DNA of 29,104 bases from the NCBI GenBank assembly GCA_038241115.1, contig JBBRGA010000024.1, forward strand, positions 1 to 29,104, read 5' to 3'. The notes below the pieces were generated by a model, which did no database searches, had not been told where the DNA came from, and saw nothing but the letters and a program-made list of their open reading frames with translations. Positions 8,819 to 17,919 of the stretch are shown here, in pieces; the stretch's first letter is position 1, and each line of letters starts with the position of its first letter. The DNA is from JANYJJ01 sp038241115. Lineage in GTDB: Bacteria > Pseudomonadota > Gammaproteobacteria > Burkholderiales > Burkholderiaceae_C. Both the position numbers and the translations under genes were made by a program.

Positions 8819-8916
8819 GTTTTGATCGCGTCGGTCTTATGCTGAACACTTGTTCTGCAGCTCCTTGCAAATGAATGCTCAGACCCGAAATGGGTTTGAG
8901 AAAGAGAGGACTCTCA

Positions 8917-11334
8917 ATGTCTGGTCATCCTGTTTTACCCGCTGAAAAAATCAATCTGCCGCTGTTGCCCCTTCGAGACGTGGTGGTGTTCCCGCACATG
9001 GTCATTCCATTGTTTGTGGGCCGTCCTAAGTCCATCAAGGCGCTGGAGGCTGCTATGGAAGCCGGTCGTCAAATCATGTTGGTTGCGCAAAAAGCTGCCG
9101 GTAAAGATGAGCCGAAGCCGGATGACATGTTCGATGTTGGTTGCGTCTCGACCATCCTGCAAATGCTCAAGTTGCCCGACGGTACTGTGAAGGTGTTGGT
9201 TGAAGGCATACAGCGCGCTCATACTCATGGTGTTAGCGATAACGGCGAATACTTTGTAGCCGATGTCACACCGGTGGTGCCTGAAAACGAAGCCAAGCCC
9301 GAAATTGAGGCACTGCGACGCGCCGTGACTCAGCAGTTTGACCAATACGTCAAGCTCAACAAAAAAATTCCGCCGGAAATTCTGACCTCTATTGCCGGTA
9401 TCGACGACGCAGGCCGCTTGGCCGACACGATCGCCGCGCACTTGCCTTTGAAGCTGGAAAACAAACAGTCAGTGCTCGATTTGTTTGCAGTGGACAAGCG
9501 CCTGGAAAAGCTGCTCGAACAGTTGGAGCATGAGGTCGATATTCTTCAGGTCGAAAAACGCATCCGTGGCCGGGTCAAACGCCAGATGGAAAAGAGTCAG
9601 CGCGAGTACTACCTGAACGAGCAGGTCAAAGCCATCCAGAAAGAGCTAGGCGACGGTGAAGAGGGTGCCGACCTGGACGAGTTGAACAAAAAAATCATCG
9701 CTGCCAAGATGCCAAAAGAGGCACGCAAGAAGGTGGACGCGGAGTTCAAAAAACTCAAGCTGATGTCGCCGATGTCGGCTGAGGCCACCGTCGTGCGCAA
9801 CTACATCGACACTTTGGTGAACCTGCCCTGGGCCAAGAAAACCAAGATCAAGCACGATCTCACCAATGCAGAAGCGGTGCTGAACGAAGACCACTACGGT
9901 TTGGACAAAGTCAAGGACCGTATTCTTGAATACCTTGCAGTCCAACAGCGCGTTGAAAAGGTCAAATCTCCGATTTTGTGTCTGGTGGGTCCTCCGGGTG
10001 TGGGCAAGACTTCGCTGGGCCAAAGTGTCGCGCGCGCCACAGGCCGCAAATTTGTGCGCATGGCTTTGGGCGGCGTGCGTGACGAGGCTGAAATTCGCGG
10101 CCATCGCCGCACCTACATCGGCTCGATGCCGGGAAAGGTGCTGCAAAGCCTGACCAAAGTCGGAACGCGCAACCCGTTGTTTTTGCTGGATGAAATTGAC
10201 AAGCTCGGAACCGACTTTCGGGGAGATCCATCGAGCGCACTACTTGAGGTGCTCGACCCCGAGCAAAACCATACTTTCAGCGATCACTACGTCGAAGTTG
10301 ATTTCGATTTGAGCGATACGATGTTTATTGCGACTTCAAACTCGATGAACATTCCCGCTGCGTTGTTAGACCGCATGGAAGTGATTCGTTTGGCGGGCTA
10401 CACCGAAGACGAAAAGCTCAACATTTCCACTCGCTATTTGCTGCCCAAACAAGCCAAAAACAACGGCGTCGAAGAGGCCGAGATGGAAGTGACCGAGTCG
10501 GCGTTGCGCGGCATCATTCGCTACTACACCCGTGAAGCGGGCGTGCGTTCGCTAGAACGCGAAATCTCGAAGATTTGCCGAAAAGTGGTGAAGGGTGTGC
10601 AGCTCAAGCAATTCACTGGCAAAGTCGTGGTCACCGAGGAAAACTTGAACGACTTTTTGGGCGTCCGAAAGTACAGCTATGGACAAGCCGAGAAATCCAA
10701 TCAAGTCGGGCAAGTGGTCGGGCTGGCTTGGACCGAGGTCGGTGGGGATTTGCTGACCATCGAGTCGGCCATGATGCCGGGCAAGGGCGTCATCATTCGC
10801 ACCGGTTCGCTCGGTGATGTGATGAAGGAATCTGTCGAAGCTGCACGTTCAGTGGTGCGCAGCCGGGCTCGACGCCTGGGTATCAAGGACGAGTTGTTCG
10901 AGAAGCGTGACATTCACATCCACGTGCCCGACGGTGCCACGCCCAAAGATGGCCCCAGCGCCGGCGCCGCGATGACCACGGCCTTTGTTTCAGCGATGAC
11001 CGGCATTCCGGTTCGAGCCGATGTGGCCATGACAGGCGAAATCACCTTGCGCGGCGAAGTCACAGCCATCGGTGGTTTGAAAGAAAAGTTATTGGCGGCA
11101 CACCGCGGTGGGATCAAGGTAGTGTTGATTCCTGAAGAGAATGCCAAAGACCTGCAAGACATTCCTGAGAACGTCAAAAACCACCTAGAGATCATCCCTG
11201 TCAAATGGATCGACCGCGTACTCGAGTTGGCGTTAGAACGGATGCCAGAGCCATTGCCAGAGGAGGAGCCGGTCAAGATCGAGATCAAGCCTGATGCGGT
11301 TTCTCCCGTAGCAGGAGCTACCACAGCGCACTGA
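8917..11334 (+). CDS. lon: Lon protease (endopeptidase La)
   Basis: Homo-oligomeric ATP-dependent protease that degrades misfolded and regulatory proteins. I chose the ATG at 8917 because a good Shine-Dalgarno (AGAGAGGA, ending at 8910) lies 6 nt upstream. The frame continues to an ATG at 8875, but that start would add 14 residues with no ribosome site. From 8917 the protein has 805 residues. The N-terminal LON substrate domain starts LPLLPLRDVVVFPHMVIPLFVGR. Walker A GPPGVGKT is at 358-365, with Walker B FLLDEIDKL after it. The Ser-Lys dyad is Ser681 in KDGPSAGAAM and Lys724 in GGLKEKLLAAHRGG; their spacing of 43 equals that in E. coli Lon. It is followed by a strong hairpin. Confidence 0.97.
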   Translation: MSGHPVLPAEKINLPLLPLRDVVVFPHMVIPLFVGRPKSIKALEAAMEAGRQIMLVAQKAAGKDEPKPDDMFDVGCVSTILQMLKLPDGTVKVLVEGIQRAHTHGVSDNGEYFVADVTPVVPENEAKPEIEALRRAVTQQFDQYVKLNKKIPPEILTSIAGIDDAGRLADTIAAHLPLKLENKQSVLDLFAVDKRLEKLLEQLEHEVDILQVEKRIRGRVKRQMEKSQREYYLNEQVKAIQKELGDGEEGADLDELNKKIIAAKMPKEARKKVDAEFKKLKLMSPMSAEATVVRNYIDTLVNLPWAKKTKIKHDLTNAEAVLNEDHYGLDKVKDRILEYLAVQQRVEKVKSPILCLVGPPGVGKTSLGQSVARATGRKFVRMALGGVRDEAEIRGHRRTYIGSMPGKVLQSLTKVGTRNPLFLLDEIDKLGTDFRGDPSSALLEVLDPEQNHTFSDHYVEVDFDLSDTMFIATSNSMNIPAALLDRMEVIRLAGYTEDEKLNISTRYLLPKQAKNNGVEEAEMEVTESALRGIIRYYTREAGVRSLEREISKICRKVVKGVQLKQFTGKVVVTEENLNDFLGVRKYSYGQAEKSNQVGQVVGLAWTEVGGDLLTIESAMMPGKGVIIRTGSLGDVMKESVEAARSVVRSRARRLGIKDELFEKRDIHIHVPDGATPKDGPSAGAAMTTAFVSAMTGIPVRADVAMTGEITLRGEVTAIGGLKEKLLAAHRGGIKVVLIPEENAKDLQDIPENVKNHLEIIPVKWIDRVLELALERMPEPLPEEEPVKIEIKPDAVSPVAGATTAH

Positions 11335-11340
11335 CGTAAG

Positions 11341-11365
11341 TGCGGTCGTGTAAAACACGACCGCA
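11341..11365 (+). terminator. Hairpin downstream of lon
   Basis: A perfect 11-bp stem, TGCGGTCGTGT with ACACGACCGCA, closes an AAA loop, beginning 6 nt after the lon stop codon. The following TCTTCGTCT is only mildly T-rich, but position and stability fit a terminator for the clp-lon cluster. Confidence 0.75.
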
Positions 11366-11392
11366 TCTTCGTCTGACGGGTTGGATCCAGTC

Positions 11393-11398
11393 TATAAT
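11393..11398 (+). promoter_or_regulatory. -10 box of the tRNA-Gly promoter
   Basis: A consensus TATAAT lies 42 bp upstream of the mature tRNA-Gly 5' end. No clear -35 is seen at the expected distance. Assigned from position and exact -10 match. Confidence 0.5.
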
Positions 11399-11440
11399 CA
11401 GGGTTCTGAAGAAATAGTAGATCTTTGGAAATAAAAAAAT

Positions 11441-11516
11441 GCGGGAGTAGCTCAGTTGGTAGAGCGCAACCTTGCCAAGGTTGAGGTCGAGAGTTCGAGA
11501 CTCTTCTCCCGCTCCA
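11441..11516 (+). tRNA. tRNA-Gly (anticodon GCC)
   Basis: A 76-nt tRNA with acceptor stem GCGGGAG/CTCCCGC, D-arm TAGCTCAGTTGGTAGAGC, anticodon stem CAACC/GGTTG closing the loop TTGCCAA, T-arm with GTTCGAG, and an encoded CCA. It reads GGC/GGU codons. A UUCG-type terminator follows directly. Confidence 0.97.
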
Positions 11517-11532
11517 AATAAGTAAGATAAAA

Positions 11533-11556
11533 GGGAAGCTTCGGCTTCCCTTTTTT
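11533..11556 (+). terminator. Intrinsic terminator after tRNA-Gly, UUCG tetraloop
   Basis: Stem GGGAAGC / GCTTCCC closes a TTCG tetraloop and is followed by six Ts. The preceding A-run can pair with the T-run, so it may also work on the other strand. A textbook Rho-independent terminator. Confidence 0.93.
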
Positions 11557-11565
11557 ATAGGCATT

Positions 11566-11571
11566 TATAAT
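11566..11571 (+). promoter_or_regulatory. -10 box of the tRNA-Cys promoter
   Basis: An exact TATAAT lies 33 bp upstream of the tRNA-Cys 5' end, straight after the tRNA-Gly terminator. The -35 would fall inside that terminator stem, so tRNA-Cys seems to have its own promoter packed against the previous unit. Confidence 0.5.
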
Positions 11572-11604
11572 GTCTTTTGGGAGTTTGAAGCCCCAAATGA
11601 TCAT

Positions 11605-11678
11605 GGCGCGATAGCAAATCGGTTATGCAACGGATTGCAAATCCGTCTAGCCCAGTTCGACTCTGGGTCGCGCCTCCA
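11605..11678 (+). tRNA. tRNA-Cys (anticodon GCA)
   Basis: A 74-nt tRNA with acceptor stem GGCGCGA/TCGCGCC, D-arm TAGCAAATCGGTTATGCA, anticodon stem CGGAT/ATCCG closing the loop TGCAA with anticodon GCA, T-arm CAGTTCGACTCTG, discriminator T and an encoded CCA. This is the standard proteobacterial tRNA-Cys pattern. Confidence 0.96.
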
Positions 11679-11774
11679 AACAGCCAATGCTTCGCTCGCG
11701 TGCTCGGCCGTCAGTCTCGGTGCGCCCAAGCATTTCAGCCGCGGGTGGCGATTCGAGCCGATAATTTTCGTACA

Positions 11775-11866
11775 GCCCGGGTGGTGAAGCTGGTAGACAC
11801 AGCGGACTTAAAATCCGCCGCTTCTCGAAAGAGGGCGTACGGGTTCGATCCCCGTCCCGGGCACCA
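11775..11866 (+). tRNA. tRNA-Leu (anticodon TAA)
   Basis: A 92-nt class II tRNA with acceptor stem GCCCGGG/CCCGGGC, leucine-type D-arm TGGTGAAGCTGGTAGACACA, anticodon stem GCGGA/TCCGC around CTTAAAA with anticodon TAA, a long variable arm (CGCTTCTCGAAAGAGGGCG), T-arm GGTTCGATCCC and an encoded CCA. It is the last tRNA of the group; the gene-poor region with IS remnants starts directly after it. Confidence 0.96.
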
Positions 11867-12719
11867 AGTGAACGTTCGCTAACTTCGGTAGCCCCTCGGC
11901 ATAACTCAGGCGAGTTCCGAATCTAACCCACGCGGCCCAAAAATCGGATGCTCAAGCCCATCCGCCCAAGTCGACTTGAACTTGAACGCATCTGCAGAGT
12001 TTTTAGGTTGCGTTCTACCTAAATTGGCAGCATTTGAATCGTGCGTTGACTTTTCTAGTCTGTCGCCAAGTCCTCCCATTGGGCCGGTAAGAATTGGCTG
12101 GTGCACCGATTGGGGCCTAGGGTGACAGTTTTTCGATCCTGCTTCCTGGAACTCCCGCACGCAAATATTTGGTCATATTTACGGTTTGCGGCGAGCGGCT
12201 TCAAACTTTAGCTCTCTGTCAGGACGTCGCCAGAAGTGGTGTGATTGCATTCCAACGAATACGATCCGTACAGCACCGACGGCGATGAGGCGTTTTCAAC
12301 CCTTCTGTGCGGCCACTTCAACGCGCCGGTTCCGTTCGTGAACTGGCATCAGTTCAGCGGTATCAGTTGAACAACTGCCTCTGCGGAACCACGCAGATCG
12401 CGGACAGGCAATACGCGGGTGCTGGCGCAATGGTCTTCCAAAAATTTACTTGGACGCGGTCAATCTCTTGACAACGCGCCACCATTTCCTCATCGCTTTG
12501 GTGGAGGCTTGATGTTCGGACGCAAAAAGTCGGCGCACACATTGCCTTAAGTTTTGGCTTGAAGGCCACTCCGCTTTCTGTCAAAGCCAATTCCAAATAC
12601 CAACTGCCCAAGAAGGGAGCCTGCGCGGTGGGTCGGGGCGGTAGGTCAAACGGTATGTCTGGCGATTGGCTCGTTGCAAGGCAGTGGTCATGGGGAGCTC
12701 AAAGTCCTGTGAATCGTAA
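11867..12719. other. Gene-poor stretch downstream of tRNA-Leu(TAA)
   Basis: About 850 bp in which I find no recognisable gene. Short open frames exist on both strands: a minus frame of 84 codons at 11906-12160 with only a GTG start, and a minus frame at 12363-12611 with a TTG start whose opening extends upstream without an ATG. A short plus-strand frame near 12250-12370 reads protein-like (ending FVNWHQFSGIS) but is cut by stops at both ends. None has a good ribosome site or a motif I recognise. No copy of the tRNA-Leu 3' end was seen that would mark an attachment site. It probably represents decayed mobile or accessory DNA. Confidence 0.5.
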
Positions 12720-12738
12720 GGGGTATCCGCTTAGCTAC
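12720..12738 (+). repeat. Possible left end of the IS1595-type remnant
   Basis: GGGGTATCCGCTTAGCTAC lies about 55 bp upstream of the transposase remnant, roughly where a terminal inverted repeat would be. I see no matching inverted copy before 13464, so the right end is either lost or this is not an IS end. Confidence 0.25.
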
Positions 12739-12793
12739 GGCACACTGGAACTACTGGATGCATACCCATATGTTAGCGCTGGTTGCCTAGGAC

Positions 12794-13305
12794 GACTACC
12801 CCTCCAACTGGACTGAATTTCTGGGCTGGTTCGGCACCGAAGACGCCTGTCTGGCCTACCTGGAAGGGCTGCGGTGGCGGGGCGGATTTGTTTGCCCGTC
12901 CAGCGCCAATGTCGGCCCGCCGCACCGCTCCAGTCGCGGCCGTCTGATGCACCGATACTGCGGCCGACAAAGCACGGTGTCTGCTGGCACTATCTTCGAC
13001 AAGAAGCGCTCGCCGCTGCGCTTGAGGTTGACCTCACCCGGTACCTGACCAACCAGAAGCAGGGTGTCAGCGCCCTGGAATTACTGCGCGTGCTGAGCCT
13101 AGGCCGCTACGCAACGGCGTGGACCATGCTGCATCGGTTTCGCCGCGCCATGGTACGGCCCAGGCGCGGACCCCTAAAAGGGAAAGTCGAGGTCGACGAA
13201 TCCTATCTGGCGCTCACCGAGCGACAGCAGCCCGTCTCAGCCCAGCTGTTGCTGGGCTCGGACGTTGCGGCGCATGTGTCGATGGCTGGTACAGCTTGCA
13301 GTTGA
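12794..13305 (+). pseudogene. IS1595-family transposase remnant, frameshifted and truncated
   Basis: Two frames together read like the N-terminal half of an IS1595/ISXO2-type transposase. The first (12794-13048) reads NWTEFLGWFGTEDACLAYLE, then GLRWRGGFVCP, then STVSAGTIFDKKRSPLRL, and hits a TGA. The second, in another frame from about 13015, continues YLTNQKQGVSALELLRVLSLG, then WTMLHRFRRAMVRP and VEVDESYLAL. The junction lies near 13015-13035, where relatives have PLR-hydrophobic-Trp-Phe; a small deletion removing Trp-Phe would explain the frame change. The first catalytic Asp (in VEVDESY) is present, but homology stops a few residues later, so the rest of the catalytic domain is missing. 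The zinc-ribbon cysteines are also degraded (VCPSSANVG). No N-terminal start is visible, because a TAG precedes the frame. Not functional. Confidence 0.8.
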
Positions 13306-13464
13306 GGGCTTTCAGTTGTCAACACCGGCGAGCGGCACTTCGGTGCGACTGATGCGTTGACGTGTGAGCGCTGGGGGCTGATCGCTTGGTGAAGGCCAGC
13401 CGCAGAGCTGATTCGGCTTGAATTAGCTGCCAATGGCCGCGTCAGGCGCAGAAGTGCTGACTCA

Positions 13465-14040
13465 TCAAACGTGCAGGTAAGCCAGGGCGCCAACAATCAC
13501 GCCCACCGTGCTGAGGCCGAACACTGCGTATTCCATCCATTTGCGTCTTGTGAGCAATGCGATGGCGGCGAGCGCAATTGAAATTTGCAGCGCCGTGGTG
13601 GCTTGCGCCCAGCGGTGGTGCTGGTGCATTTTTTCGGCGCTCATGTCATCGAATTTTTTAGACTCGAGATCAAGCTTTTCAGCAGCAAGTTTGACGTCGG
13701 CTTTCTCGGTTTTATAGCGTTTTATTTCGTCTGCATAAAACGTCTTGCGGGCTTCAGGTGCCAGCTCAATTGCGAGTTCGGCCAAGTTCTGTTTGCCGCT
13801 TTTGGCTTGGTAATAATTCCATTGATTGCCGGCTTCGGTTTTCTTGATGGCGGCGTCGTTTTTGAACAGTCCCGCGTCGGCCTGTGTGGCGCCGCCCATG
13901 TAGGAAAACATGGCTCCCACGGTGGCGATGATGGCTGTGATGACGGCGAGTTGCCCGGCCATGCTTTTGGGTTCGGCATGAGCCGCGTGTTCAAGTTCGT
14001 GATCGTGGGGACCGTGCACGTGGAATCCGTCTGCTGACAT
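13465..14040 (-). CDS. DUF4337-family membrane protein
   Basis: A 191-residue protein of the DUF4337 family; the function of the family is unknown. A His/Glu-rich cytoplasmic N-terminus (FHVHGPHDHELEHAAHAEPKS) leads into one transmembrane helix at about residues 28-50 (AGQLAVITAIIATVGAMFSYMGG). A charged helical central domain follows (NQWNYYQAKSGKQNLAELAIELAP, KRYKTEKADVKLAAEKLDLESKKFDD), probably coiled coil. Two C-terminal helices lie at about 150-165 and 170-190. The ATG at 14040 follows the folA stop by one base (TGACATG), with AGGAGA just upstream inside folA, so it is translationally coupled to folA. Whether it has any role in folate metabolism is unknown. Confidence 0.85.
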   Translation of the reverse strand: MSADGFHVHGPHDHELEHAAHAEPKSMAGQLAVITAIIATVGAMFSYMGGATQADAGLFKNDAAIKKTEAGNQWNYYQAKSGKQNLAELAIELAPEARKTFYADEIKRYKTEKADVKLAAEKLDLESKKFDDMSAEKMHQHHRWAQATTALQISIALAAIALLTRRKWMEYAVFGLSTVGVIVGALAYLHV

Positions 14041-14041
14041 G

Positions 14042-14581
14042 TCATGTCTCCTGTTTCAAGTTTGACGCGGCACCAGTGATCTTGATGCGTTGATAGCTGA
14101 CGAAGGCGTACTTCAGACCGTTGGGTTCGGCGCGCTCCTCGCGAAAGATTTCCGTGAAATCGCTTCTTGCCCAGGCCGGAAAAAAAGTGTCTGCCGGAGC
14201 CTGTGCATCAACTTCGGTCAGCAGCAGCTCATCTGCCAGCGGAAGCGCAGCAGCATAGAGTTGCGCCCCGCCGATGACGAACACCTTGCTCGCGTCTGAA
14301 ACTGTTTGCAGCGCGGTGCTGAGGCTGGCGGCGGGCTCGGCTCCCTGCCCGCTCCAGGCCGCGTTGCGCGTGACCACGATGTTGCGACGACCTGGCAAAG
14401 GGCGTCCGATGGAGTCCCAGGTTTTGCGGCCCATGATGACAGGGCAGCCCAGGGTGCTGCGCTTGAAATGCTTGAGGTCTTCGCTGATGTGCCACAGCAA
14501 CTGGTTGTTGTGGCCGATGCCACCGTCGCGGGCCACCACGGCGATCAAACTGAGAGTAGGGCGAGTAAATGTTGTGGTCAT
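14042..14581 (-). CDS. folA: Dihydrofolate reductase
   Basis: Reduces dihydrofolate to tetrahydrofolate with NADPH, regenerating the cofactor consumed by thymidylate synthase. The 179-residue protein has the DHFR signatures: LSLIAVVARDGGIGHNNQLLWHISEDLKHFKRST, with Trp30 and the substrate-binding acidic residue Asp35, then VIMGRKTWDSIGRPLPGRRNIVVTRN for NADPH, and VFVIGGAQLYAAALPLADELLLTEVDA near the middle. It is slightly longer than E. coli DHFR (159), through extra N- and C-terminal residues. It lies on the minus strand between the GntR gene and the DUF4337 gene. Its usual partner thyA is also on the minus strand, but about 9.6 kb upstream beyond the propionate operon. Confidence 0.96.
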   Translation of the reverse strand: MTTTFTRPTLSLIAVVARDGGIGHNNQLLWHISEDLKHFKRSTLGCPVIMGRKTWDSIGRPLPGRRNIVVTRNAAWSGQGAEPAASLSTALQTVSDASKVFVIGGAQLYAAALPLADELLLTEVDAQAPADTFFPAWARSDFTEIFREERAEPNGLKYAFVSYQRIKITGAASNLKQET

Positions 14582-14621
14582 TGGTTGAATTGTCGCAGCC
14601 GGTTTTGCAGGCTGGTTTGCG

Positions 14622-14639
14622 GCAGAAGTCGACTTCTGC
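14622..14639. other. Perfect 18-bp palindrome between GntR gene and folA
   Basis: GCAGAAGTCGACTTCTGC is fully self-complementary. It starts three bases past the GntR stop and lies about 40 bp upstream of the folA ATG. As RNA it would fold into a 7-bp stem with a tight loop but has no T-run, so it is either a weak terminator for the regulator or a protein site in the folA promoter region. Function unknown. Confidence 0.45.
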
Positions 14640-14642
14640 GGT

Positions 14643-15452
14643 TCAGGGCCGCGCCGCGGCCGCTTTGCCGTGCGCCATGTGCATTTGCATCAACTGTTGT
14701 GCCAGCGGTGCGTTGCGTGCCTTCAATGCCACCATGATTTTTCGGTGCTCTTTTAAAGACGCCTCCAGGCGGCCTTGTTTGAACAATGAATGGTGGCGGT
14801 TCAGCTTCATCATTTTGCGCAGGTCGGCCACCATCTGGTTGCGCCAGCGGTTGTCGGCGACGTGCAATAAGTGCATGTGAAAACGTTCGTTGGCAGCGAA
14901 GAAGGCGTTCGGGTCGGTCACGCTGGCCTCGAGCGCTTGATGCAGCGCGGCAAGTTCGCTGATCTGGGCATCGCTGGCTTTGTGCGCCACCTCGGCCACG
15001 GCGTCACATTCCAGCAATGACAACAAGTGGAACACCTCGGCCAAATCGCGCTCCGACACCTCGGTGACGTAGGCCCCGCGTCGCAGCTTCATGGTCACCA
15101 AGCCTTCGGCGGCCAGCACCTTCAGCGCTTCGCGAAGAGGCGTGCGGCTGATGCCGTAGTCGGCGGTCAGGCGTTGCTCGTCGATCCAACTGCCGGGTGG
15201 CAAGGTGTGGTCAAGGATGCGGCCGCGGATGCGCTCAGCGACCTGCACGTACAAAGCGCTGCGCGCCAAGGTCAGCCCTGCGCTGCCGTCGCGCTTGGCA
15301 GGGGCAGATACGGAATTTCCCGCTGCGGGCAAAGTGGCCTCAAAAAAAGACGATGTCGCAGTGTTGAGAGAAGATTTTGCTGCGCGCGAACGCACCGCCG
15401 CAGCAGCACTGGACCGTGCGGTGCGTGACGAAGGGTCGGAGCGAACTGCCAT
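14643..15452 (-). CDS. GntR-family regulator, FadR/FCD subfamily
   Basis: Predicted DNA-binding repressor or activator with a ligand-binding C-terminal domain. The winged helix-turn-helix spans about residues 62-130: LARSALYVQVAERIRGRILDHTLPPGSWIDEQRLTADYGISRTPLREALKVLAAEGLVTMKLRRGAYVTEV. An all-helical FCD domain follows to about residue 255, including the metal/ligand-type segment FFAANERFHMHLLHVADNRWRNQMV. The first ~60 residues are a Ser/Ala-rich extension unusual for the family, so the true start may be internal; the ATG at 15452 is the only ATG before the domain. It is divergent from the methylmalonyl-CoA mutase operon and is therefore its likely local regulator; the effector could be a propionate-pathway acyl-CoA or acid. 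That role is inferred from position. Confidence 0.88.
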   Translation of the reverse strand: MAVRSDPSSRTARSSAAAAVRSRAAKSSLNTATSSFFEATLPAAGNSVSAPAKRDGSAGLTLARSALYVQVAERIRGRILDHTLPPGSWIDEQRLTADYGISRTPLREALKVLAAEGLVTMKLRRGAYVTEVSERDLAEVFHLLSLLECDAVAEVAHKASDAQISELAALHQALEASVTDPNAFFAANERFHMHLLHVADNRWRNQMVADLRKMMKLNRHHSLFKQGRLEASLKEHRKIMVALKARNAPLAQQLMQMHMAHGKAAAARP

Positions 15453-15619
15453 GTATCGATTGATTTAGCTTGCGTGGACTGCCGACTGCGAAGGCAAATG
15501 AACATGTTGCTGCGGTTTGACCTTTTGCCCGCCTGAGCTGGCGTCGACGTTTTTGTGCCGACGAGATCCTCACTTCGATCAAAACTTCAAAACTGTCAGC
15601 ACCGCACAAGGTGAGAGTT

Positions 15620-15640
15620 TATAATTCAATTTTGAATTAT
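15620..15640 (+). promoter_or_regulatory. Promoter -10 and overlapping inverted-repeat operator of the mutase operon
   Basis: TATAAT at 15620-15625 is an exact -10 box. It is overlapped by a perfect inverted repeat at 15621-15640: arm ATAATTCAA, two-base centre TT, arm TTGAATTAT. A regulator bound here would block RNA polymerase. The site lies 18 bp before the mutase ATG and 168 bp from the start of the divergent GntR gene. No good -35 was found. The GntR protein is the nearest candidate to bind it, though the AT-rich sequence is not a standard FadR-type site. Confidence 0.6.
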
Positions 15641-15658
15641 GCCAGTTCGGAGCCCATA

Positions 15659-17893
<2,235 letters not shown>

Positions 17894-17919
17894 TGGCAGC
17901 TTGAATTCGCCGTGACGAC

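Noticed and set aside
8875..8916. Upstream ATG for Lon
   Set aside because: It would add 14 residues not typical of Lon and has no ribosome site, whereas the ATG at 8917 has AGAGAGGA at ideal spacing.
11906..12160. Minus-strand open frame of 84 codons with a GTG start
   Set aside because: The plus strand is also open in one frame across most of the same stretch, and neither reading is recognisable; not enough to call a gene.
12363..12611. Minus-strand open frame with a TTG start (82 codons)
   Set aside because: No ribosome site, no recognised motif, in a decayed region; left as unassigned sequence rather than called as a gene.
15611..15658. Upstream start for methylmalonyl-CoA mutase
   Set aside because: It lies at the -10 and operator palindrome, so it would be at or before the transcription start; the ATG at 15659 has CGGAG upstream.
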